From an uncultured Clostridia bacterium (GTDB lineage: Bacteria > Bacillota > Clostridia > Oscillospirales > Acutalibacteraceae), in the NCBI GenBank assembly GCA_937912045.1, contig CALDPI010000077.1, positions 1-7,306 on the forward strand: a stretch of 7,306 nt of DNA, written 5' to 3'. The position numbers were made by a program, and so were the translations under genes. The notes under the pieces were generated by a model, which saw only the letters and a list, made by a program, of their open reading frames with translations, ran no database searches and was not told the DNA's origin. Every line of letters begins with the position of its first letter. Position 1 is the stretch's first letter. Positions 1 to 5,434 of the stretch are shown piece by piece.

Positions 1-2
1 AG

Positions 3-107
3 GGCTTAAGTAGTATCGGGGATAATTTTTTGGAGCCGCACGCGTTTGAGGTTTTCAAAAAAATTACCGACCGCGACCTTTCTTCAATGCATATTTTAGA
101 GGGATAA
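3..107 (+). CDS. C-terminal end of an unrecognised protein (partial)
   Basis: An open frame enters from the left edge and gives 34 residues, ending ...KKITDRDLSSMHILEG before a TAA at 105-107. The other two forward frames meet stops within the first 13 bases, and a bidirectional hairpin terminator begins six bases after the TAA, as expected at the real end of a gene. The fragment is soluble-looking and mildly charged, with no membrane segment. I do not recognise the family from so short a tail and assign no function. It converges on the carD-like gene. Confidence 0.6.
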   Translation, partial: GLSSIGDNFLEPHAFEVFKKITDRDLSSMHILEG

Positions 108-112
108 AAAAG

Positions 113-136
113 CCCGATAGGATTTTTCCTATCGGG
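113..136. terminator. Bidirectional intrinsic terminator between convergent genes
   Basis: A perfect 10-bp stem, CCCGATAGGA / TCCTATCGGG, encloses a TTTT loop. Read on the minus strand it is followed by CTTTTTTAT, a good U-tract, so it should end the carD-like transcript. Read on the plus strand it is followed by a weaker TTAATCTTTTC tract and would end the upstream gene. The TAG stop of the carD-like gene (131 to 129) and its last sense codons lie inside the stem. Confidence 0.85.
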
Positions 137-629
137 TTAATCTTTTCATTATAAAGTCTGTAACGTCCTCAGGGTTTATTTCCAGCACCGCCGAAAATTC
201 ATCGTGCAGGAGTCGCTCCGCCTCGTTCATAAAATGCTCGTCAGCGACGTGCAGGCGCTTGTTTTCTGTCCTGCGTTCTTCGCGGCGGTTGTAAAGCGAG
301 CGAATCAGAAGCATAAGCCTTTTGCGGTCGCCGCTGTGCAGAATATCCGAAAACAGCTCGCGCCGTTTAATTTCGTTTTCTTCCCACAGGTCGTCACATT
401 CGGGCAGGGAGTCGATTATGCCGAGGATTTCCTCTTTTGATAATATTTTGCGCGCCTTTTGCAGCAGGGCCTCGTTGTCGGTGGGAACAAAAACAGTGCA
501 CCTGTCCTGTGCGGTGGGACGAAGCACAAAATATTCCTTTGTCATACCGCCGATTTCGCGCGTAACAACGTCGCACACGGTGCAAACACCTGTGGCGCCG
601 TACAGTACCGTATCACCGATTTTAAGCAT
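129..629 (-). CDS. CarD-like (CdnL/CarD family) RNA polymerase-binding regulator
   Basis: A 166-residue protein of the clostridial CarD-like type. Residues 1-60 fit the Tudor-like RNA polymerase-interaction domain shared with TRCF (LKIGDTVLYGATGVCTV, then YFVLRP and VFVPTDNE). Residues 63-166 are predicted helical, with the charged segments LWEENEIKRRELF, SGDRKRLMLLI and LYNRREERR. In the family, the N-terminal domain binds the RNA polymerase beta subunit, and a conserved tryptophan of the C-terminal domain contacts DNA at the upstream edge of the open complex. W82 here lies in a segment that aligns, by eye, with the region of mycobacterial CarD W85. The start ATG is preceded by AAGAGGTGAT, a strong ribosome site. 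It is divergent from ung and probably modulates promoter opening at many genes. Family assignment is firm; target genes cannot be inferred. Confidence 0.92.
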   Translation of the reverse strand: MLKIGDTVLYGATGVCTVCDVVTREIGGMTKEYFVLRPTAQDRCTVFVPTDNEALLQKARKILSKEEILGIIDSLPECDDLWEENEIKRRELFSDILHSGDRKRLMLLIRSLYNRREERRTENKRLHVADEHFMNEAERLLHDEFSAVLEINPEDVTDFIMKRLTR

Positions 630-649
630 AATATCACCTCTTGTTAATA

Positions 650-679
650 ATTATACCACAAAAAATTTTTTCGGTGTAA
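650..679 (-). promoter_or_regulatory. Probable promoter of the carD-like gene
   Basis: On the minus strand a perfect -10 TATAAT (plus positions 655 to 650) lies 20 bases before the start codon, with the AAGAGGTGAT ribosome site between. The spacer holds an A6T6 tract. The -35 is poor: TTACAC at 679-674 with an 18-base spacer is the best candidate. The -10 is solid; the -35 is a guess. Confidence 0.6.
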
Positions 680-687
680 TAGGCTAA

Positions 688-716
688 TTGACAAAATTTT
701 TTAAAAAAGTTATACT
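688..716 (+). promoter_or_regulatory. Sigma-A promoter of ung
   Basis: A consensus -35 TTGACA (688-693) is separated by 17 bases from TATACT (711-716), a one-mismatch -10. Transcription would begin near 723, about 20 bases before the ung ATG, with AAAGGGGG (727-733) as ribosome site. The in-frame TTG at 688 is therefore part of the -35 and cannot be the translation start. Confidence 0.85.
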
Positions 717-741
717 TAGTTTTGTAAAGGGGGACTTGCTT

Positions 742-1410
742 ATGGTACACATTGGAAACGACTGGGACGAAATTTTAAAGGACGAGTGGCAAAAGCCGTA
801 TTATCAGCGCCTACGCCAATTTTTAAAGGCGGAGTACAGCACGCACACCGTCTATCCCGATATGAACAATATTTTTAATGCGCTCAAATACACCTCTTTT
901 GCGGATTGCCGCGCCGTCATAATCGGGCAGGACCCGTATCACGAGCCAAACCAGGCGCACGGACTCTGTTTTTCGGTCAAAAAGGGTGTGCAGATTCCTC
1001 CGTCGCTTAGAAATATATATGCCGAAATAAATACCGATTTGGGATATTTGCCTGCTGACCACGGCTTTTTGGAGTCCTGGGCGCAGGACGGCGTCTTGAT
1101 GCTTAACAACGTGCTCACCGTCCGCAAGGGCGAGGCAAACAGCCACAAGGGAATGGGCTGGGAGCAGTTCACAGACAGGGTAATTGCCGAGCTCAACCGT
1201 AAGGAAACACCCGTTGTATTTTTGCTGTGGGGTGCTGCCGCACGAAAAAAGTGTGACATTATCACAAACCCCATTCACAAAAAGCTGACCGCCCCACACC
1301 CGAGTCCGCTTTCGGCATACAGCGGCTTTTTCGGTTGCCGCCACTTCAGCAAGTGCAACGAATTATTAAAAGAGTCAGGACTTAAACCGATTAATTGGGA
1401 GATAAAATAG
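742..1410 (+). CDS. ung: Uracil-DNA glycosylase (family 1 UDG)
   Basis: Cleaves uracil from DNA arising by cytosine deamination or dUTP misincorporation, the first step of base excision repair. The 222 residues are the usual length for family 1. Visible motifs: the water-activating loop GQDPYH at 62-67 (catalytic D64; Y66 blocks thymine), HGLCFSV at 73-79 with uracil-stacking F77, LNNVLTV at 121-127 with uracil-reading N123, and the intercalation loop HPSPLSAYSG at 186-195 with H186. Numbering nearly matches the E. coli enzyme (D64, Y66, F77, N123, H187). ATG 742 was chosen because the upstream in-frame TTG at 688 lies in the promoter -35, while 742 has AAAGGGGG eight bases before it. No terminator follows directly, so the transcript probably runs through the hairpin-rich block to 1757. 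All catalytic residues are intact. Confidence 0.97.
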   Translation: MVHIGNDWDEILKDEWQKPYYQRLRQFLKAEYSTHTVYPDMNNIFNALKYTSFADCRAVIIGQDPYHEPNQAHGLCFSVKKGVQIPPSLRNIYAEINTDLGYLPADHGFLESWAQDGVLMLNNVLTVRKGEANSHKGMGWEQFTDRVIAELNRKETPVVFLLWGAAARKKCDIITNPIHKKLTAPHPSPLSAYSGFFGCRHFSKCNELLKESGLKPINWEIK

Positions 1411-1460
1411 ACAGTTAATTTGCAAACCACCTTTAACAACATAAAAAAGGAAATCACTCA

Positions 1461-1727
1461 GCCGACCGTCTATGGCGGTTCCAAGGCGGCGGCCTTGGTC
1501 GCTAGGGGTGAGCACAAAGCGCAAGGCATAAAATTTTTTTCAGTTTTCGTTTCGACGGTAGACGTATCGGCGAAACGCAGTTGATTAAAATAAAATTTAC
1601 TTTGTGCGAGGGGACATCGAAAGTCCCCTTGAGGCTTTTCTTTGCTTCCTTTCTGCAAGCAGGCAGAAAGGAAGTGCCGCGCGGCATAAGCGTATGTGAG
1701 GGCGGTATGTTACGTAACGATGGTTAT
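1461..1727. repeat. Hairpin-rich noncoding block, likely dispersed repeat or structured 3' UTR
   Basis: No convincing gene lies between the ung stop and the next terminator. The short open frames here run in several frames on both strands, lack ribosome sites and resemble no family I know. Structures seen: hairpin CCAAGGC/GCCTTGG (1481-1498, 4-base loop); AGGGGAC/GTCCCCT (1609-1629, 7-base loop); a perfect 12-bp inverted repeat (1645-1674); palindrome TGCCGCGCGGCA (1675-1686); palindrome GTTACGTAAC (1709-1718). A possible long-range 11-bp pairing joins 1461-1472 with 1559-1571 around a small bulge. It is incompatible, except as a pseudoknot, with pairings 1512-1519/1600-1607 (GCACAAAG/CTTTGTGC) and 1548-1554/1571-1577 (CGTTTCG/CGAAACG). 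The architecture resembles dispersed intergenic elements of Clostridia, but copy number cannot be judged from one window. Edges are approximate; 1411-1460 holds nothing I can name. Confidence 0.5.
1645..1674. repeat. Perfect 12-bp inverted repeat with 6-base loop
   Basis: CTTCCTTTCTGC (1645-1656) is exactly mirrored by GCAGAAAGGAAG (1663-1674) around AAGCAG. The hairpin would be strong in RNA of either strand. No T-run follows on the plus strand, and the minus-strand continuation CAAAGAAAAGCC has none either, so it is not an ordinary terminator. It is the strongest structure inside the noncoding block and touches the palindrome at 1675-1686. Confidence 0.8.
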
Positions 1728-1757
1728 AAAAAAATCACCCTTTGGGGTGATTTTTTT
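1728..1757. terminator. Strong bidirectional intrinsic terminator
   Basis: A 13-bp perfect stem, AAAAAAATCACCC / GGGTGATTTTTTT, surrounds a TTTG loop. The A-run and T-run at its two ends give a seven-base U-tract on either strand. It should end ung-side transcription from the left and the folT/Arc-like transcript from the right. The TAA of the Arc-like gene (1758 to 1756) overlaps its edge by two bases. Confidence 0.92.
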
Positions 1758-1926
1758 AATTTGTTTTTATTTCGCCGTGTTCTTTTTCAAATCTGGCTAC
1801 GTGCTGTTTTAAAAACTGTATGATTTCTTTATTTGCCGACCTTCCTTCATATTCTGCTACATAGCGGAATTTCTGGAACAATTCTCGGTCAACGCGCAAG
1901 GTAAAATGTAATAAATTTTCGTCCAT
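1756..1926 (-). CDS. Small Arc-like ribbon-helix-helix DNA-binding protein
   Basis: A 56-residue protein matching the phage P22 Arc fold. A beta-strand at about residues 5-11 (LLHFTLR) is followed by helix A (about 13-28, ELFQKFRYVAEYEGRS) and helix B (about 31-48, NKEIIQFLKQHVARF). The turn EGRSANKEI closely parallels the Arc turn (NGRSVNSEI). By alignment, H7, T9 and R11 occupy the positions of Arc Q9, N11 and R13, which read the major groove in the dimer. GAGG seven bases before ATG 1926 serves as ribosome site. It follows folT with a 39-base gap that carries an 18-base inverted repeat, and it ends at a strong terminator. It has no toxin neighbour, so an antitoxin role is not supported; an autoregulated repressor or plain DNA-binding protein is likelier. 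The fold is convincing, the targets unknown. Confidence 0.85.
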   Translation of the reverse strand: MDENLLHFTLRVDRELFQKFRYVAEYEGRSANKEIIQFLKQHVARFEKEHGEIKTN

Positions 1927-1944
1927 ATCAATACCTCATACGTT

Positions 1945-1962
1945 CATAATAACTTTATTATG
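1945..1962. promoter_or_regulatory. Inverted repeat, candidate operator of the Arc-like gene
   Basis: CATAATAA-CT-TTATTATG is a perfect 8-bp inverted repeat with a 2-base spacer, ending 18 bases before the Arc-like start codon and just after the folT stop. Ribbon-helix-helix proteins commonly bind such symmetric sites upstream of their own genes. The minus-strand CATAAT inside it could be a -10, but I find no good -35, so an internal promoter is unproven. Its low GC content means chance symmetry or a weak mRNA hairpin cannot be excluded. Confidence 0.4.
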
Positions 1963-1965
1963 CCT

Positions 1966-2460
1966 TTATTTTTTTGCAATCCTTGGAACGTATTTGTTCA
2001 TAAAGTGCAGCGCAGGAACGCCGACTGCTGTGAGAATCGCCGCCTGCAATGCGCGCAATGGCAGAAGCGACAAAAAGGGCGAGCCATAAAGCAGTGATAT
2101 CCAAAACGAGTTTAAAAGCATTCCGAGTACGAAGTTATTTATAACCTGTGCAAGCACAATTTTTTTGATGCTTGGCCTCTTAAGACAGATGCCGTAAACC
2201 GCGCCCATAAGTGCCGCGGTCAGCGTAAAGCCAGGGAAATACGGGCCGATTGGCAGGAGCAGCGCGCCCACAAGGTCGGAGAGGCCGCCGACCGCCACAC
2301 CGCCGAAAACACCGTATTCACGTGCGGCAAAGGCCACCACCAAAAAGGAAAAACCGAGCTTTAAATTCTGCAGAGAGATGGAAAGTAGACGCGAAAGCAC
2401 AATCTCGACCGCAATCAGCAGGGCGAGAACTACCACTGTTTTAATATTATTTTTCTTCAT
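1966..2460 (-). CDS. folT: ECF transporter S component, folate family (FolT-like)
   Basis: A 164-residue, very hydrophobic membrane protein with about six predicted helices (roughly residues 6-27, 34-48, 50-69, 76-93, 100-125 and 132-155). LKLGFSFL, the glycine-rich GVFGGVAVGGLSDLVGALL stretch and PIGPYFPGFTLTA are what I associate with folate-family S components, which capture the vitamin and dock on a shared EcfA-EcfA'-EcfT module. No such module is in the window, which is usual for group II systems. ATG 2460 was preferred over the in-frame ATG 2475: GGAAGTG lies six bases before 2460, while 2475 has no ribosome site and sits only about ten bases after the expected transcription start. It is divergent from proCBA and probably co-transcribed with the Arc-like gene. 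Exact substrate is inferred from resemblance; another vitamin is possible. Confidence 0.82.
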   Translation of the reverse strand: MKKNNIKTVVVLALLIAVEIVLSRLLSISLQNLKLGFSFLVVAFAAREYGVFGGVAVGGLSDLVGALLLPIGPYFPGFTLTAALMGAVYGICLKRPSIKKIVLAQVINNFVLGMLLNSFWISLLYGSPFLSLLPLRALQAAILTAVGVPALHFMNKYVPRIAKK

Positions 2461-2490
2461 TTTATGCACTTCCATAAATATTATGAGATA

Positions 2491-2519
2491 AGAATATCAC
2501 AAAAGGACGCACTTTTCAA
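2491..2519 (-). promoter_or_regulatory. Promoter of folT
   Basis: On the minus strand TTGAAA (2519 to 2514) is followed after 17 bases by TATTCT (2496 to 2491). Transcription would start near 2484, leaving only about 24 bases of leader. That is too short for a tetrahydrofolate riboswitch, which often precedes folT in Clostridia. Confidence 0.7.
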
Positions 2520-2532
2520 GTGTTTGCCTTGC

Positions 2533-2561
2533 TTGACAAAAGGATAAATTGCTACTATAAT
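2533..2561 (+). promoter_or_regulatory. Consensus sigma-A promoter of proCBA
   Basis: TTGACA (2533-2538), a 17-base spacer and TATAAT (2556-2561) match the sigma-A consensus exactly. Transcription would begin near 2568, some 20 bases before the proC start, so there is no room for a T-box or attenuator. The -35 boxes of this promoter and the divergent folT promoter are only 13 bases apart, so polymerases or a regulator could interfere across both. Confidence 0.9.
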
Positions 2562-2588
2562 TATTTTCATAAAAAAGGGGGAAATACC

Positions 2589-3383
2589 GTGCTGAAAATT
2601 GGTTTTATCGGCTGTGGAAATATGGGCGGCGCGTTGGCCTGTGCCGCTGCGAAAAGCGGAAATGAAATTTTCCTTGCAGACTTTTGCAAAGAAAAGGCAG
2701 AGGAGCTCGCAAAAACGCTCTCTGCCACCGCAACAGACAATATAAGTATTGCAAAGGAATGCGATTTTATTTTTCTTGGTGTAAAGCCACAGGTGTTATC
2801 TGAGCTTTTGAAGGAGCTGGCACCGACCCTCGCAGAGAGGGAAAGCCGCTTTTTGCTCGTCAGCATGGCGGCAGGCGTAACAACCGAAAAAATATTATCC
2901 GTTTTGGGCGCGGATTACCCCATAATACGCATAATGCCCAACACACCCGTGGCGGTTGGCGGCGGTATGATTTTATACACGCTGTGCGGTGCGACGGCCG
3001 AGGACGAAAAGACCTTCCTTTCGTTTATGGCGGCGGCAGGCAGATTCGATAATCTTCCCGAAACGTTGATTGATGCCGGCAGTGCACTTTCGGGCTGTGG
3101 CCCTGCGTTTGTCTGCCAGTTTATAGAGGCGCTTGCCGACGGCGGTGTGAGTGCGGGACTTCCGCGTGACAAGGCACTGCTTTATGCGGCGGCAACGCTT
3201 GAGGGAACGGCACAGCTTATGCTCTCAACGGGCAAGCACCCCGCAGAGCTTAAGGATTCGGTTTGCAGCCCGGGCGGCAGCACCATTCAGGGTGTGCGCC
3301 GACTTGAACAGGGCGCTTTCCGCGCAGACGTAATCGACGCTGTAATCGCAGCATATCAAAGAACAAAGGAACTTGGAAAATGA
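2589..3383 (+). CDS. proC: Pyrroline-5-carboxylate reductase
   Basis: Last step of proline synthesis: NAD(P)H-dependent reduction of pyrroline-5-carboxylate in the cytoplasm. The 264 residues are normal for the family. The N-terminal Rossmann domain (about 1-155) opens with the dinucleotide loop GFIGCGNMGGAL (5-16), followed by VKPQ (65-68) and RIMPNTP (114-120). The C-terminal helical dimerisation domain carries SGCGPAF (168-174; cysteine where serine is more usual) and SPGGSTIQGV (227-236). The start is GTG 2589, with GGGGG seven bases before it. The frame is open back to 2520, but that stretch contains the promoter and cannot be translated. It is first in the proC-proB-proA operon, and its TGA overlaps the proB ATG as ATGA. 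Confidence 0.96.
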   Translation: MLKIGFIGCGNMGGALACAAAKSGNEIFLADFCKEKAEELAKTLSATATDNISIAKECDFIFLGVKPQVLSELLKELAPTLAERESRFLLVSMAAGVTTEKILSVLGADYPIIRIMPNTPVAVGGGMILYTLCGATAEDEKTFLSFMAAAGRFDNLPETLIDAGSALSGCGPAFVCQFIEALADGGVSAGLPRDKALLYAAATLEGTAQLMLSTGKHPAELKDSVCSPGGSTIQGVRRLEQGAFRADVIDAVIAAYQRTKELGK

Positions 3384-4147
3384 GAATTGTTGTAAAGGTT
3401 GGCACCTCGACACTCGCACACGCAACGGGACATTTGAACATCCGTCGCGTTGAGGAGCTTTGCAGGGTGCTGAGCGATTTGAAAAATGCAGGTCATCAGG
3501 TGATACTCGTGTCGTCGGGCGCAATAGGAATGGGCGTTGGTAAATTAGGTCTTAAGACCCGTCCCACCGATATGCCCGGCAAGCAGGCGGCGGCCGCGGT
3601 TGGACAATGCGAGCTGATGTATACCTATGATAAGCTTTTCGGTGAATATAATCACACCGTCGCACAGATTTTGCTGACGGGTGAGGACGTTGAAAATGCA
3701 GAGCGCAGGCTTAACGCGACTAATACGCTTTCGCGCCTTATCGAGCTCGGCGCGTTGCCGATTATAAACGAGAACGACACCGTTGCCACACACGAAATCT
3801 CGGTTGGCGATAACGACACGCTTGCCGCAATCGTGGCGGAGTGTGCCGCGGCAGAGTTGCTCGTACTACTGACCGATATTGACGGTCTTTACACCGCCGA
3901 CCCGCGCAAAGAAAAGGATGCCAAGCTCATTTCGCACGTTGACGGTGTAACACCTGAGATTATGGCGCTTGCAGGGGGCGAGGGAAGCTCGCTCGGTACG
4001 GGTGGAATGGCAACCAAGCTCCGTGCCGCAAAAATGGCAAATGAGGCAGGAATTGATATGATCATTGCCAACGGTAAAGAGCCCGAATGCCTTTATGACA
4101 TTATTGCCGGCAAGGACGTCGGAACAAGATTTACTTCCAAGAAGTAG
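3380..4147 (+). CDS. proB: Glutamate 5-kinase, short form without PUA domain
   Basis: Phosphorylates glutamate to gamma-glutamyl phosphate, the committed step of proline synthesis. The 255 residues form a single amino-acid-kinase domain: KVGTS (6-10), VSSGAIG (44-50), INENDTV (129-135), GDNDTLAA (143-150), [13 protein letters not shown] (164-176) and [12 protein letters not shown] (206-217). The E. coli enzyme has about 367 residues with a C-terminal PUA domain; here the protein stops soon after the kinase fold, at TRFTSKK, next to a well-formed proA start, so this is a natural short form and not a frameshift. In the family, catalysis and proline feedback inhibition lie in the kinase domain. 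The start overlaps the proC stop by four bases, so translational coupling is likely. Confidence 0.96.
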   Translation: MRIVVKVGTSTLAHATGHLNIRRVEELCRVLSDLKNAGHQVILVSSGAIGMGVGKLGLKTRPTDMPGKQAAAAVGQCELMYTYDKLFGEYNHTVAQILLTGEDVENAERRLNATNTLSRLIELGALPIINENDTVATHEISVGDNDTLAAIVAECAAAELLVLLTDIDGLYTADPRKEKDAKLISHVDGVTPEIMALAGGEGSSLGTGGMATKLRAAKMANEAGIDMIIANGKEPECLYDIIAGKDVGTRFTSKK

Positions 4148-4154
4148 GTGTGAT

Positions 4155-5402
4155 ATGACAACAAAGGAACTTCTTTTGTCGGTACAGACGGCAAAGGTGC
4201 CGCTTGCAACGGCAAGCACAAAGCAAAAAAACGACGCTCTGCTCTTTATGGCAGATGCACTTATAGAAAACACCGATAAGATAATGTCGGCAAACGGCGC
4301 CGATGCCGATGCCGCGCGCGGCAGAATAAGTGATTCACTGCTTGATAGACTCTTACTGACGCCTGAGAGAATCAAAGGTATGGCAGACGGCATTCGTGAG
4401 GTAGCGGCACTGCCCGACCCCGTCGGCAAGGTGCTTCGCAGGGTAGAGCGTCCAAACGGAATTGTGATTGAACGCACCGCTGTTCCGATGGGCGTTATGG
4501 CAATCATTTATGAGAGCCGACCCAACGTGACGAGTGACGCGGCGGCGCTTTCTATAAAGAGCGGCAACGTATGCGTACTGCGTAGCGGACGTGACGCGTG
4601 GCAGAGCGCAAACGCTATTGTTCTGGCACTTAAAGAGGGACTTGCAAAGGCTGGCCTGCCGACCGAGTGCGTGTCGCTTGTTGAGGATACCTCGCGCGAG
4701 AGCTCGCGTGAGCTTATGACGGCAAACGGTCTTGTAGATTTGCTCGTACCCCGCGGTGGTGCAGGACTCATAAAGGCCTGCGTGGACAACGCGACGGTGC
4801 CCTGCATTCAGACAGGAACGGGTATTTGCCATATTTATGTTGACAAGGCCGCAGACCTTAAAAAAGCGGTTTCTATAATTACTAACGCCAAAACAAGTCG
4901 CCCAGGTGTTTGCAACGCGGCGGAATGCTGTCTTGTGCATGAGGCGGTGGCGGAGGAGTTTTTGCCGATGCTATATAACGCGCTTGTAACCGAGCGCGTG
5001 GAAAACCCTGTGGAACTGCGCCTTTGCGAAAAAAGCGCCGCCATTATCGACGGCACAGCGGCAGGCGAAAGTGATTTTGATACCGAATTTTTGGATTACA
5101 TTCTTGCGGTGCGTGTGGTATCTGACGTGACAGAGGCGGTCGCACATATTGCGGCACATTCGACAGGCCACAGCGAAGCGATAATCTCAGAGGATGCGGC
5201 GGCCCAAAACACCTTTACCTCGGCTGTGGACAGCGCGGCGGTGTACGTTAACGCATCAACACGCTTCACCGACGGCGGCGAGTTCGGACTCGGCTGTGAG
5301 CTGGGAATTTCCACCCAGCGCCTGCACGCAAGAGGCCCGATGGGACTTGAGGAGCTTTGCACGTATAAATACATCATCCGCGGAGACGGACAGATAAGAT
5401 AA
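4155..5402 (+). CDS. proA: Glutamate-5-semialdehyde dehydrogenase (gamma-glutamyl phosphate reductase)
   Basis: Reduces gamma-glutamyl phosphate with NADPH to glutamate semialdehyde, which cyclises to the ProC substrate. The 415 residues are standard length for this aldehyde dehydrogenase superfamily member. Motifs: [20 protein letters not shown] (111-130), the [10 protein letters not shown] stretch (197-206), [12 protein letters not shown] (219-230), [10 protein letters not shown] (248-257) with catalytic C253, and the C-terminal [18 protein letters not shown] (371-388) and [10 protein letters not shown] (392-401). ATG 4155 was chosen because it lies seven bases after the proB stop, with AGGTG four bases before it. 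An in-frame ATG at 4065 would lie inside proB and extend the protein beyond the family N-terminus. It is last in the operon and followed directly by a terminator palindrome. Confidence 0.97.
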   Translation: MTTKELLLSVQTAKVPLATASTKQKNDALLFMADALIENTDKIMSANGADADAARGRISDSLLDRLLLTPERIKGMADGIREVAALPDPVGKVLRRVERPNGIVIERTAVPMGVMAIIYESRPNVTSDAAALSIKSGNVCVLRSGRDAWQSANAIVLALKEGLAKAGLPTECVSLVEDTSRESSRELMTANGLVDLLVPRGGAGLIKACVDNATVPCIQTGTGICHIYVDKAADLKKAVSIITNAKTSRPGVCNAAECCLVHEAVAEEFLPMLYNALVTERVENPVELRLCEKSAAIIDGTAAGESDFDTEFLDYILAVRVVSDVTEAVAHIAAHSTGHSEAIISEDAAAQNTFTSAVDSAAVYVNASTRFTDGGEFGLGCELGISTQRLHARGPMGLEELCTYKYIIRGDGQIR

Positions 5403-5434
5403 AAAATAAACGGCTCATATGAGCCGTTTATTTT
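5403..5434. terminator. 32-base palindromic bidirectional terminator
   Basis: The sequence reads AAAATAAACGGCTCAT and then its exact complement, a perfect 32-base palindrome centred between 5418 and 5419. As RNA it would fold with about a 14-bp stem and an ATAT loop, followed by TATTGCTTTTTT on the plus strand and TTATC on the minus strand. It begins immediately after the proA TAA. The TAA of the glycoside hydrolase gene (5430 to 5428) lies inside the opposite arm. Confidence 0.9.

Noticed and set aside
688..741. Longer ung start at the in-frame TTG
   Set aside because: The TTG is the first three bases of the TTGACA -35 box, and transcription should start about 35 bases further on.
1645..1674. 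Intrinsic terminator for ung
   Set aside because: The stem is strong but no T-run follows it. The hairpin at 1609-1629 is followed by CTTTTCTTT and could at most be a weak terminator; the convincing one is at 1728-1757.
1470..1823. Several overlapping 60-80 residue open frames on both strands after ung
   Set aside because: They lie across hairpins and palindromes, have no ribosome sites, and the plus-strand one runs through a strong terminator into the Arc-like gene on the opposite strand. They are better explained as by-products of a noncoding repeat-like block.
1756..1926. Antitoxin of a toxin-antitoxin pair
   Set aside because: Ribbon-helix-helix proteins can be antitoxins, but no toxin-like small gene is adjacent on either side: one side is a terminator and the other is folT.
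2520..2588. Longer proC start in the upstream open frame
   Set aside because: This stretch contains an exact-consensus promoter; the start must lie after it, and GTG 2589 has a good ribosome site.
2562..2588. T-box or attenuator leader before proCBA
   Set aside because: Only about 20 bases separate the predicted transcription start from the start codon, and no stem or antiterminator is visible.
4065..4154. Thirty extra N-terminal residues for proA
   Set aside because: They would be translated from inside proB in another frame and exceed the family length; ATG 4155 has AGGTG upstream and gives the standard 415 residues.
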